NCBI RefSeq assembly: GCF_031143425.1
Contig: NC_090444.1
Span: 1,347,886,323-1,347,950,322 of the forward strand
Direction of reading: 5' to 3'
From: Pleurodeles waltl
Taxonomy: Eukaryota; Chordata; Amphibia; Caudata; Salamandridae
DNA: 64,000 nt
In this document: piece after piece, positions 1-8,785 of the stretch
Layout: each line of letters opens with the position of its first letter
How positions within the stretch are numbered: the stretch's first letter is position 1
Translations under genes and position numbers: made by a program
Notes under the pieces: model-generated
What the model was told of the DNA's origin: nothing
Databases searched by the model: none
Seen by the model: the letters and a program-made list of their open reading frames with translations, nothing else

Positions 1-63
1 TCCACCAGCGGTCGGTACACGGGAGGATTCATCCGTCTCCTCGCCAAACCCAGCGGACGGTGC
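1..63 (-). pseudogene. Harbinger transposase, start of main exon (partial, copy A)
   Basis: The minus strand reads CCTTCCTAG (acceptor) and then codons matching copy B from HRPLGLARRR through MNPPVYRP. Only about 21 codons are in the window. The preceding intron (64-5621) holds the whole Myb/SANT gene on the other strand, and the first coding exon lies at 5622-5704. The visible codons are intact. Whether the rest of this copy's transposase is intact cannot be seen. Confidence 0.75.
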
Positions 64-526
64 CTAGGAAGGACAACATGGAGCACACAGTCAAGCAACC
101 CACAGGTACGTACTCACAGCTAGCACAGTAAACGATTCTCTATGCAGTGAATGGCGTGTCTGAGTGGCTATGCAAGGCCTAGGCCTGTGTGACGCAGTTG
201 AAATAGAGCCATGTGGGCCCTGGAAATGGCGGCTGCCTGACCTGTGAAGTGTGACAGTGGGATGTGAGGTCAATGCGCTGGCGTGGCACACCGCGGCGGG
301 CGGCGGGCGAAGACCGCGGCGCGAAGCCGCATTGGTTAACATTGAAGCCTATGGGTTTCAGGAGCCAATGGCGAAGGGCGCCGGCGGTGGCGGGACGCAC
401 CGCCGCGGTACGCACCGCCGCGGACGTGACCGCCATTTTCTATCTACTAATCCACTTGCGACTTGAACTTTCACAGGAGAGGACCTATACTGCAAGTGTT
501 GCTGTGACCTCGGTCTGGAAGGGACA

Positions 527-640
527 ATGGCTGCTGCGCCTGGGGAAAGGGCCCCTGCCTTCACTGGAGAGGAGTTGGAGAAACTTGTGGATGGGGTCCT
601 CCCCCAGTATGCGCTACTCTACGGTCCTCCAGACCAACAA
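527..640 (+). CDS. Harbinger Myb/SANT-like protein 2, exon 1 (copy A)
   Basis: Starts with ATG at 527 and ends at a GTGAGT donor (641), giving 38 codons in phase 0. The encoded start contains FTGEELEKLVDGVLPQY, the first helix of the Myb/SANT-like (Myb_DNA-bind_5 type) domain found in Harbinger accessory proteins. In this superfamily such proteins bind subterminal DNA and help bring the transposase into the nucleus (known for the family, inferred here). The next exon joins in frame at 1109. Copy B lacks 44 bp of this exon, so copy A is the better guide to the original protein. Confidence 0.72.
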
Positions 641-659
641 GTGAGTTTAATTCAATCTG

Positions 660-1035
660 GATTTGGGGCCACTGGCTGGCTTGGGGGCCTGGCGGGGGGC
701 CTGGCGGGGATGGGGGGCATGTTGGGCCTGGCGGGGGGCATGGCGGGGGGCCTGGCGGGGATGGGGGGCATGTTGGGCCTGGCGGGGGGCATGGCGGGGG
801 GCATGGCGGGGATGGGGGGCATGTTGGGCCTGGCGGGGGGCATGGCGGGGGGCATGGCGGGGATGGGGGGCATGTTGGGCCTGGCGGGGGGCATGGCGGG
901 GGGCATGGCGGGGGGCATGGCGGGGATGGGGGGCATGTTGGGCCTGGCGGGGGGCATGGCGGGGGCATGGCGGGGATGGGGGGCATGTTGGGCCTGGCGG
1001 GGGGCATGGCGGGGGGCCTGGCGGGGATGGGGGGC
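660..1035 (+). repeat. G-rich minisatellite in Myb gene intron 1 (copy A only)
   Basis: Tandem array built from GGCATGGCGGGG and GGCCTGGCGGGG-type units, with interspersed ATGGGGGGCATGTTGGGC blocks. It lies in the intron between the donor at 641 and the acceptor at 1107-1108. The homologous intron of copy B (25355-25561) has no such array, so it arose after the copies diverged. The plus strand is strongly G-rich and could form G-quadruplexes. The frame from exon 1 stays open through the whole array and would encode Gly/Ala/Met-rich repeats if the intron were retained. Confidence 0.9.
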
Positions 1036-1108
1036 GTTGGGCCACTGGCAGGGAAAATGCAGACAAACTTGAACGTGGTATTTCTCCCTTCCTGTACGTG
1101 TCACATAG

Positions 1109-1379
1109 GTCCGCGCCCATGAGAAGATCGGGATTTGGCGTGCCATCGCCAAGGGACTCCGGACCCTGGGGGTCCACCATCGACGGGGCACCCACTGCCG
1201 CAAGAGGTGGGAGGACATCCGCCGCGGGACCAACAAGACCGCCGAGTCTCTGCTGGGGATGGCCTCCCAACGTAGGCGGGGTGCCTGCCGTCAACTGACC
1301 CCCCTGATGTTCCGGATCCTGGCGGTGGCCTACCCTGATTTGGATGGGCGCGTGAGGGCAGCACAGCAGACACAAGGGG
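1109..1379 (+). CDS. Harbinger Myb/SANT-like protein 2, exon 2 (copy A)
   Basis: A 271-bp exon between a TCACATAG acceptor and a GTGAGT donor. It has the same length and phase as copy B exon 2. It encodes the rest of the Myb/SANT domain: IWRAIAKGLRTLGV, then GTHCRKRWEDIRRGTNKTAE, which carries the conserved KRWxDIRRG recognition-helix pattern. It ends in QQTQGG with one base of a split codon, completed in frame by the exon at 1760. There is no internal stop. Confidence 0.75.
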
Positions 1380-1759
1380 GTGAGTACAAGCATTATCTAC
1401 TCTGTTGTCGCGCAGTGGAGGTGTCTGGGTGGGGGAGGAGGGCTGTGGGTCCCCCTAGGCCAGGGCGATATCTGTAGGCTGGGCACCCCCGTAAGCCCCT
1501 GTGTCCCCAGCCACCACCCTCAGTAGTTTGTCAGTACAGCCATCCCTGGGTCGTGTCATCCATGGGTGCAGTTGTCAACTCTAGGCGTGTAGGGCATGTT
1601 CCACGGAATGCGTAGCGGACCACAAGTGCGCAACTTAGTGCAGGGGGCATCTGTGTCTGTCATGTCCGCTAACTGTACCGGAGATCCATGTACTCAATAT
1701 CCCTTTATTTCTCTCTCCCCCCCCCTTTTTGTTTGTCTTTCTGTGCTTGTGTGCATCAG

Positions 1760-3382
1760 CATCATCAGGCGGAGGAGAAGTGGCATCGGAGCAGGAGGGA
1801 GCTGCATCTCACATGGACCAGGAGGGCCATGCCACAGAGTCAGACTGGACCAGTGAGACGGAGGGCGAGGGGAGCTCCACGACGGGGACGACTGGACCCT
1901 GCAGCGACACGGACACGTCCTCGGAAGGGAGCTCCCTTGCGGGGGTGGCACCATCCGTGCCCCCCGCCATTACAGGTACAGCCGCCACCCAGCGCAACAT
2001 CTCCGCCCTCCCACCAGCCCCTCAGCGTTCGGCCCGTGCCCGCTCTGCCAGGAAGCCGGGCATCTCCTTCGCCCCAGGCACCTCAGGCCCTGCCCCTGTT
2101 ACCCCCGCTGCCCTCAGTGAGGAGGTCATTGACCTCCTCCGAACGCTCATTGTTGGGCAGACTACCCTTTTGAATGCCATCCAGGGGGTGGAGAGGGAGG
2201 TTCATCGCAGCAATGCGTACCTGGAGGGCATTCATTCGGGTCAGGCTGCCCATCAGCGATCGTTCCAGGCTCTGGCCTCAGCACTGACGGCAGCCATTGT
2301 CCCTGTCTCCTGCCTCCCTCTACTAACTCCCTCCTCCCAGTCTCCTGTTCCTCTGCCTGTCCCACCCACACCATCAGACCAGCCTGCACACACCTCAACA
2401 CCCAAGAGAAGCTCATCCAAACATAAGCACCACAGATCACGCAGACATTCACACACGCAACATTCCGATGCAGACATGCCAACAGTCACTACCACCTCTG
2501 TGACCCCCACCTCCTCGTCTCCCTCCTCCCTCCCTGTGACGTCTACACTCACACCTCCATTCACCTCACCATCAGCCAGTGTTTCCATCACCAGCACACC
2601 CTCCACTCCAGTCCGCACACGTGCAGTCACCACCCCCACTGCTATTTACACGTCCCCTGTGTCCTCTCCCACTGTGACTGTCACCCCCTCTTCCACACCA
2701 CACAAACGCAGCCACCCACCCACCCAACAGCCATCCACCTCACGACAGCCTATCCCTCCTGCACCTGCACCCAAAGACAGCAAACGTGACTCACCTACAA
2801 CCACATCCTCTCCCTCCACTCCCATTCCCACTGTACCTCCCACTCTCCATTGTCCCAAGAAACTCTTCCTCGCCACTGCTAACTTCTTTCCTGACCCTGA
2901 GCCCCCCCCCTCCTTCTCGTCGGGGTAAGAAGAGCACCTCAGCCACCACCAGCCCTGCAGCCCCCTTGACAAGGGTGCAGGGGTATTGGAGCCCGCCAGC
3001 CCGCATGTCTGGATCTTCGCCCAGCAGCAAGGGGACAGCCAGCCCACCCCCTGGGAAGAGGAGCAGAAGGCGGAAGGGGCACCGCAGGAGCCCGCCTTCT
3101 ACATCCCCCCCGGACACCACCCAGAGACAGTCACCAGCCACAGCTCCAAAGGGAGGAAAGGGCCACAGACTCACGACTAAGGAGGGCAAGGGCAGCAAGT
3201 CGGAGAGGTCAGGCAGCAGGCATGCTGCCCAGGAGGAGCCCACAACCCCCATAGCCGCTGCCCCGGGAGGAACCGGCACAGCTGCCCCGGGAGAGCCCAC
3301 CACCCCCATAGCCGCTGCCCAGGGAGGACCCAGCCCAGTTGGCCAGGAGGGCCCCACCACCCACAGCCCAGGTGGGCATTGA
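1760..3382 (+). pseudogene. Harbinger Myb/SANT-like protein 2, exon 3 with frameshifted tail (copy A)
   Basis: The acceptor GTGCATCAG follows a long pyrimidine tract, and the frame joins exon 2 (phase 1). It encodes an acidic/Ser linker, then a conserved helical block (about 2110-2290, LSEEVIDLLRTLIVGQTTLL onward, possibly an oligomerisation region), then a very long Ser/Thr/Pro-rich region. This frame stops at 2926-2928. The expected basic Lys/Arg-rich tail (KKSTSATTSP ... GKRSRRRKGH ... KEGKGSKSERSGSR) continues in another frame from about 2910 to 3382. The shift falls at the C-run near 2904-2911. Copy B breaks the same protein at a different C-run. Confidence 0.7.
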
Positions 3383-3444
3383 AGGAGCACCATCCCCGCT
3401 GCCCAGGAGGGCACCACCAGGCAATGAGCAGTTGGCCATAGACC

Positions 3445-4312
3445 GGCCGCCGTCTCAAGCACCGCTCCGCTGGGCCCCGCCGTCTCAAGCACCGCTCCGC
3501 TGGGCCCCGCCGTCTCAAGAACCGCTGAACTGGGCCCCGCCGTCTCAAGAACCGCTGAACTGGGCCCCGCCGTCTCGAGCACCGCTCCGCTGGGCCCCGC
3601 CGTCTCAAGAACCGCTGAACTGGGCCCCGCCGTCTCAAGAACCGCTGAACTGGGCCCCGCCGTCTCGAGCACCGCTCCGCTGGGCCCCGCCATCTCAAGA
3701 ACCGCTGAACTGGGCCCCGCCGTCTCAAGAACCGCTGAACTGGGCCCCGCCGTCTCAAGCACCGCTCCGCTGGGCCCCGCCGTCTCAAGAACCGCTGAAC
3801 TGGGCCCCGCCGTCTCAAGCACCGCTCCGCTGGGCCCCGCCGTCTCAAGAACCGCTGAACTGGGCCCCGCCGTCTCAAGAACCGCTGAACTGGGCCCCGC
3901 CGTCTCGAGCACCGCTCAGCTGGGCCCCGCCGTCTCAAGAACCGCTGAACTGGGCCCGCCATCTCAAGCACCGCTCCGCTGGGCCCCGCCGTCTCAAGAA
4001 CCGCTGAACTGGGCCCCGCCGTCTCAAGCACCGCTCCGCTGGGCCCCGCCGTCTCAAGAACCGCTGAACTGGGCCCCGCCGTCTCAAGAACCGCTGAACT
4101 GGGCCCCGCCGTCTCGAGCACCGCTCCGCTGGGCCCCGCCGTCTCAAGAACCGCTGAACTGGGCCCCGCCGTCTCAACCACCGCTCCGCTGGGCCCCGCC
4201 GTCTCAAGAACCGCTGAACTGGGCCCCGCCGTCTCAAGAACCGCTGAACTGGGCCCCGCCGTCTCAAGCACCGCTCCGCTGGGCCCCGCCGTCTCAAGAA
4301 CCGCTGAACTGG
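3445..4312 (+). repeat. 30-bp minisatellite (copy A), about 29 units
   Basis: The tandem unit is exactly 30 bp and comes in two main flavours, CGTCTCAAGCACCGCTCCGC and CGTCTCAAGAACCGCTGAAC, each followed by TGGGCCCCGC. The two flavours are interspersed, with a few CGTCTCGAG variants. Since 30 is a multiple of 3 the array is open in several frames on both strands (decapeptide repeats such as APPSQEPLNW or LETAGPSSAV), so long open frames here are artefacts. Copy B has a related but differently organised array at 27841-28816. The array lies inside the transposase intron. Confidence 0.95.
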
Positions 4313-4492
4313 GCCCTTCAAGGCAAGACCCGCTGAACTGGGCCCTTCAAGGCATGAGGCGCTGAACTGGGCCCTTCCAGGCAAGAACCGCTGGCCCTTT
4401 GGCAGACGTGGCAGGGCAGGATCTATCTCGGGCAGGGCTGCAGGATGTCCTCTGGCCAACATGCCTCCTCCAGTGGCAGTGGGGTCTGTTAT

Positions 4493-5185
4493 GGACTGTA
4501 TGGACTGTGGCTTTGCACTCCCCAGGATGGCCCAGTAGGCAGGCCACCCACTGTATGGACTGTTTGGACTGTGGCTTTGCACTCCCCAGGATGGCCCAGT
4601 GGGCAGGCCACCCACTGTATGGACTGTTTGGACTGTGGCTTTGCACTCCCCAGGATGGCCCAGTGGGCAGGCCACCCACTGTATGGACTGTATGGACTGT
4701 GGCTTTGCACTCCCCAGGACGGCCCAGTGGGCAGGCCACCCACTGTATGGACTGTATGGACTGTGGCTTTGCACTCCCCAGGACGGCCCAGTGGGCAGGC
4801 CACCCACTGTATGGACTGTTTGGACTGTGGCTTTGCACTCCCCAGGATGGCCCAGTGGGCAGGCCACCCACTGTATGGACTGTATGGACTGTGGCTTTGC
4901 ACTCCCCAGGATGGCCCAGTGGGCAGGCCACCCACTGTATGGACTGTATGGACTGTGGCTTTGCACTCCCCAGGATGGCCCAGTGGGCAGGCCACCCACT
5001 GTATGGCCTGTTTGGACTGTGGCTTTGCACTCCCCAGGATGGCCCAGTGGGCAGGCCACCCACTGTATGGACTGTATGGACTGTGGCTTTGCACTCCCCA
5101 GGATGGCCCAGTGGGCAGGCCACCCACTGTATGGACTGTATGGACTGTGGCTTTGCACTCCCCAGGATGGCCCAGTGGTCATGGA
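4493..5185 (+). repeat. 64-bp tandem repeat (copy A), about 11 units
   Basis: Unit of 64 bp containing GGACTGTGGCTTTGCACTCC and CAGGATGGCCCAGTGGGCAG; successive units start at 4501, 4565 and 4629. Copy B has only two diverged units at the homologous place (28911-29010), so this is a copy-specific expansion. Because 64 is not a multiple of 3 and the unit lacks stops in all plus frames, the open frames found here cycle through three reading phases and are not credible genes. Confidence 0.95.
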
Positions 5186-5621
5186 GTCCCCTCGTGGATC
5201 TGGCGTCGTGTACTCAAGTGGCTGAGGTGCCCCCCCTTCCCTTCCCCCTGAGGTGCCTGTCCTATTTTCTTTCTGATGCCCCTGCAGTGTTCTCTCCGTG
5301 GAGTTCTTGTCGTGGGACTGGGCCTTGCCCCTTTGCACAGGACCCCTGTGGTCCACGGACAGTGGTTGGACTACATTTGGTAGCTGTGTATATTTTGTAC
5401 ATAGTTTATTTATTTATTGGGATTACTGGTGTCCATATTTCAATATATCTGCCCGTTTATGATCTCTTCTTTTGGTCTTTGCATTATTTCGGAGGGGGGG
5501 GTTTGTGGGTTGTGACAGTGATCTGTGGGAATGCATTGATGTGTGTGTTGTAGTGGGTATGGGTGGGTGGGTGTGTGCCGGTAATCTTTTCCCTCCCCTG
5601 TGTCGTAGGTGCAGTACTCAC
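5186..5621. other. Harbinger copy A right intronic region
   Basis: Single-copy Harbinger sequence between the 64-bp array and the transposase first exon, homologous to 29011-29499 of copy B. It contains a TTTATTTATT-rich stretch (about 5400-5425). I see no coding exon on either strand. Confidence 0.5.
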
Positions 5622-5704
5622 CGATGTCTTCCGCGCCGCCGGGCGTGCTCCTGGTATATGAGCAGGTATAGGAGTGCGGGGATGACCTGCAACTCTGGTT
5701 CCAT
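5622..5704 (-). CDS. Harbinger transposase, candidate exon 1 (copy A)
   Basis: On the minus strand an ATG at 5704 opens a frame starting MEPELQVIPALLYLLIYQEH and ending in an Arg-rich run, up to a consensus donor CG|GTGAGTACT. The length is 83 bp, leaving two bases of a split codon. The main transposase exon at 63 supplies the third base in phase. The candidate exon in copy B (29500-29582) has the same length and phase and a similar protein (about 17 of 27 residues identical). HARBI1-type transposases usually begin with a hydrophobic/Arg-rich leader of this kind before the FRxRxNPL-like motif. Splicing is inferred, not observed. Confidence 0.6.
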
Positions 5705-6027
5705 ACTGCCGGAATCTCGCGTGGAGTGCGTAGAGGTGAGCGTTTTCCCGTTCGTAGTCTGTTTCCGCCGTGTTTTTATCGGCGGTGCTCCCGCCCCGGA
5801 AAAGGTGGCGGATTGGTGGGTCGTGATAGGGTGGGCGGTACATTGTCTGCCGCCTGGCTGTTGGCGGGGACCGCCGCGCTGTTTGTTTGTACCGCCGTGG
5901 CGGTCGGAGTGTTAATGCGGCGGGCTGTGTTGGCGGTTCCCGCCAGGGTCAGAATTGCATATTTTGGACCGCCGGCCTGTTGGCGGCTTGGCCACCGCTT
6001 TATCACCGACCGCCAGGGTCAGAATGA
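5705..6027. repeat. Harbinger right subterminal and terminal region (copy A)
   Basis: GC-rich region with repeated CCGCC/GGCGG motifs, matching 29583-29905 of copy B. It ends in GGGTCAGAATGA, the inner part of the copy B right terminal repeat. The terminal CCCCC and the TTA duplication are not present here, so this end is eroded or was replaced when the neighbouring relic was joined. Confidence 0.75.
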
Positions 6028-6550
6028 GGGCCTATGTTCCCAGACAAGGTGGTACTCAGAACTCGTGCTTCTTTCCTCCCCAAGGTGGTGACCCCATTTC
6101 ACCTGGGTCAGAATATCACCTTGCCCACCTTCTTTGCTCTACCGCATCCCTCTAAGGAAGAGGAGCAACTCCACTGACTGGACCCAAAGAGAGCATTGTC
6201 ATTCTACCTTGACAAAAGAGTTCCAGTTGGATGACCATGTCTTTGTGGTGTACATGGGAGCAAAGAAGGGTCAGGCAGTGCAGAAATGAACCATTTCGTG
6301 CTGGGTAGTTCTCTGCATTAATATCTGCTATGCACTGGCCAAGAAGCTGCCTCGTGAGGGCTTGACAGCTCATTCCACCAGGGGCAAGGCTGCTACCACT
6401 GCACTAGCACGAAGTGTTCAAGTCCTGGATATCTGTCAGGCAGCAACCTGGGCATCCTTGCACATGATTGCAAAACACTACTGCCTGGATAATCAGGCCC
6501 GGAGAGATGGATACTTTGCCTGTTTGGTCCTGCAGGACTTTTTAGTGTAA
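6028..6550 (+). pseudogene. Tyrosine recombinase remnant (DIRS-like retrotransposon)
   Basis: Decayed coding sequence. Recognisable blocks in order are a KVVTPFHLGQ-like segment (about 6080-6110), LDPKRALSFYLDK (frame near 6178), DDHVFVVYMGAKKGQAVQK, and finally LTAHSTRGKAATTALARSVQ followed by DICQAATWASLHMIAKHYCL up to a stop at 6548. The HxxR pair and the terminal Tyr context match the C-terminal catalytic region of tyrosine recombinases, as carried by DIRS-order retrotransposons, which insert DNA without target duplications. Frameshifts and an in-frame stop break it. The fragment directly abuts the eroded end of Harbinger copy A. Another tyrosine-recombinase element type is possible. Confidence 0.6.
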
Positions 6551-6604
6551 AGGAGATCTATCCGCAGCCCACCGCCAGGAGGTTATGGCTTGGGTATGTA
6601 TTCT

Positions 6605-7078
6605 AAGGTAAGGAATCTACAGCTATAGATCTCTGTCAGATGTAAAAGTTACTTACTTTTGGTAATGCATTATCTGGTAGAGACTCTATCTAGCTGCAGA
6701 TTCCTTACACCCACCCATGCCTCCCCGCTCTGCGGAAATGTCTAAATAGGGTTTATCCCTTTCAGGGCCCTAGTTTTTGCACAGATGAACTGTTGGTTCT
6801 ATCCATGACTCTGCGCTTCTGGTGTGGAAGTTTGATGGTAAGAGAACTGACGTACGGGCACCGGGGTGGTGCCTTTATAGGCAACCATGATGTCACAGAT
6901 GGCTCCAATGATGCCGACGATGCCACATGGATCCGAATGACGCCACCTGATGGTGCACTCCGGGTACTGCTCAGCAAAAATTCCAGATTCCAAGCTGACA
7001 CCAGGAAATTTTAAGGTAAGGAATCTGCAGCTAGATGGAGTCTCTACCAGATAATGCGTTACCAAAGGTAAGTAACTT
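6605..7078. repeat. Inverted repeats downstream of recombinase relic
   Basis: A roughly 65-bp sequence at 6645-6709 (core GCATTATCTGGTAGAGACTC) recurs in near-perfect inverted orientation at 7013-7076. A third partial inverted copy lies at 6605-6641. Terminal and internal inverted repeats of this kind are typical of DIRS-like elements, which supports the assignment of the neighbouring recombinase. The roughly 300 bp between the arms have no recognisable coding content. Confidence 0.7.
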
Positions 7079-7195
7079 GTTTATTTGGGAAATATATGTA
7101 TTGGTTAGCTTTGCTAACCATAATGTCCAGACACCTGTGAAAAAACCTGGAACAAGCACTTTGTGACAACCCCCTGCCACTGCTATGACCCCTTG

Positions 7196-7567
7196 TTAAC
7201 TGTCCAAATCTAATAGGTGCTGACAACACAATACCGGCACATGTGGTGGGATTGCATTGCTTCTGAGTGTTGGGGTCTGAAGCTGAGGTTGTAACTTAGC
7301 AATTAATTCCAGGATTACCTCACTACTGAGTCTGTACTTCTCATATGTCTTCTCCTCTGTCTGTTCAAACAGGTTGACCCTCACTCTAAATATTGTCTCC
7401 TGTCTCCTCCTTCTCTGCCTGCCAATCAAAATCCTCATCCTCCTCGCCAAAACATAAAGGGCTGCCTTTCTGACAGAACCAGGTACATTTTGGGTGCCTT
7501 TTTTAGGGTCGAGCGCAAAGCGCTGAGTCCTCGGTGTAATCTCTCTGTGGGTTTTAACCATGCCCAT
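7196..7567 (-). pseudogene. HARBI1-like transposase N-terminal fragment (second Harbinger lineage)
   Basis: The minus-strand frame contains an Arg-rich run RQRRRRQETIFRVRVNLFEQ followed by EEKTYEKYRLSSEVILELIA and RSNAIPPHVPVL, the ordered N-terminal blocks of HARBI1-type transposases (Arg-rich, FRxRxN, YRL/F, IPPxxxVL). It ends before any DDE catalytic motif, so it is a truncated relic. The sequence is clearly different from the copy A/B transposase, so it is another family. Confidence 0.65.
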
Positions 7568-8465
7568 GTCAAGCCCATCAGTTGGGTTGGTTCGTGGGTT
7601 TGCCTTTTAAAATTAGTTTGATTTAATTAGTGAAAGGCATGCATGTGCTTTCCGGTGTTTAGCCCGCCTCAAGCACACTGGCCAAATACTGAAAACATAC
7701 GAGGCCCCATGTTTTCCATATGGCTTCTGCACTTTTTTTTCTCTTTATTGCGTAGGCAGCGCAATCTCGCTGGGCAGTAGAAGAGCACTTTGCATCACAT
7801 CGACTCTCTTACATGGATATTTGCACTTTTGCTGGTTACATGGATAATTGTACTTCTGCTGGTTACATGGATAATTGCACTTTTGCCAATACGTTTCACT
7901 GCAAGCGAACTTCTGTTTCCTTTTGTGTGTTTGCTTTGCGCTCATGGTGGCCATCAGGTCGCTTTTGTGAAACTGTTTTACTTTTCAGTTTATGTGGCAA
8001 GAAAAGTCTGGTTAGGAGTTTACAACACTAATAGCTTTTACTCGAGTAAACGTGAGACCCATTGCATTGAAAATGCTTGTTATAGTTTGCACCTGGTTAC
8101 CACCAGATCCAGATTGATAGTAATTGCATTTCCTAAATGGCAATTTTGTGACTGTCGGACCTGGCCCTTTTGGCAGGTTCATCCCCTAAATTTTTGCCTC
8201 CCTCCTCCTATATTTTTTTACCTCTCGCTGTCGTAATTAGGAATTCCTTTGTACATGCTGTTAGCGAATCGCTATTTGGAAATCCCTATTTGCGGTTTCC
8301 TATTCAGTGATTTTAAAAATGTGATTTCTACAGGATAGAAATCATATTTTGCACCACCGAAACAGCCTTTCGGACATTCTGAAATGGCATTTTGCATTTC
8401 CGAACTCCCTGAAATGGTAAATCGCACAATTAGGAAATGCAGAACACCTTCCTAAATATGGCCCT
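7568..8465. other. Non-coding interval with short tandem repeat and MITE-like tail
   Basis: Holds three tandem copies of a 27-bp unit (TTACATGGATATTTGCACTT...) at 7809-7889. At about 8250-8462 there is a GCGAATCGC-containing sequence ending CTAAATATGGCCCTAA, the kind of terminus seen in the Harbinger-type MITEs of this window. I could not define its other end. No gene seen. Confidence 0.35.
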
Positions 8466-8499
8466 AAGAGGCAAACGGAAGAATGAATTTGGACAGGCA

Positions 8500-8785
8500 C
8501 TGTGTGACACTGAGTGTGGAATAAGGCATTAAAGCTTCCTCAATGCGCATCCCGGAAAGGACGCTTCAAAAGCAGACAGCTCACTGTTCTACATAGGGCC
8601 TACCTGACACCTGAACAACTCAATTGCTGTTTCCCCACCGCCCTTTTGGGCTATCCGCATTGTCCTGCAGACCTACAACATATGCTATGGCCGAGTCTGG
8701 CTCTTACCACATATTGGCATTCAGTCCATACCATACCCTGGGAAGTTACAGAATTTCCTGACATTTTTGCTTGAGAGGCCTGTGC
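8500..8785 (+). pseudogene. LINE (L1-like) ORF2 C-terminal relic
   Basis: The frame contains LHRAYLTPEQLNCCFP and then ADLQHMLWPSLALTTYW, resembling the C-terminal zinc-knuckle region of L1 ORF2 (LHRAYLTPxRL ... ADLxHMLWSCPxLxxYW). Cysteines are partly lost and frames are broken. It is an old fragment without visible ends. Confidence 0.5.

Larger units (their letters stand above)
1..6027 (+). mobile_element. PIF/Harbinger transposon copy A (left part outside window)
   Basis: Right two-thirds of an autonomous-type Harbinger element. The first 63 bases match positions 24759-24821 of copy B, inside the main transposase exon. The order of parts is then the same as in copy B: plus-strand Myb/SANT gene, 30-bp minisatellite, 64-bp repeat, minus-strand transposase first exon, and a GC-rich subterminal region. 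The right end matches the copy B terminus up to GGTCAGAATGA at 6027. It lacks the final run of C found in copy B, and a recombinase-like relic follows at once. Copy A differs from B in three expanded minisatellites (660-1035, 3445-4312, 4493-5185). The left terminal repeat and any first Myb gene lie outside the window. Confidence 0.85.

Noticed and set aside
561..1393. Pro/Cys- or Gly-rich open frames across the GGCATGGCGGGG array
   Set aside because: Opposite-strand and alternate-frame readings of a G-rich minisatellite in an intron; only the exon 1 frame was noted as a curiosity.
2791..4271. Long minus-strand open frames of about 370 codons
   Set aside because: They are created by the 30-bp minisatellite, whose unit is a multiple of three without stops on either strand; the peptide is a simple decapeptide repeat with no start context or homology.
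3445..5185. CRISPR-like array
   Set aside because: Units are directly abutting with no unique spacers, in a eukaryotic transposon.
4347..5553. Long open frames on both strands (200-470 codons)
   Set aside because: They follow the 64-bp tandem repeat through three phases; copy B lacks the array, so no conserved protein is encoded.
7809..7889. Possible small RNA gene
   Set aside because: Only a threefold 27-bp tandem repeat; no promoter boxes, conserved stem or tRNA-like features seen.
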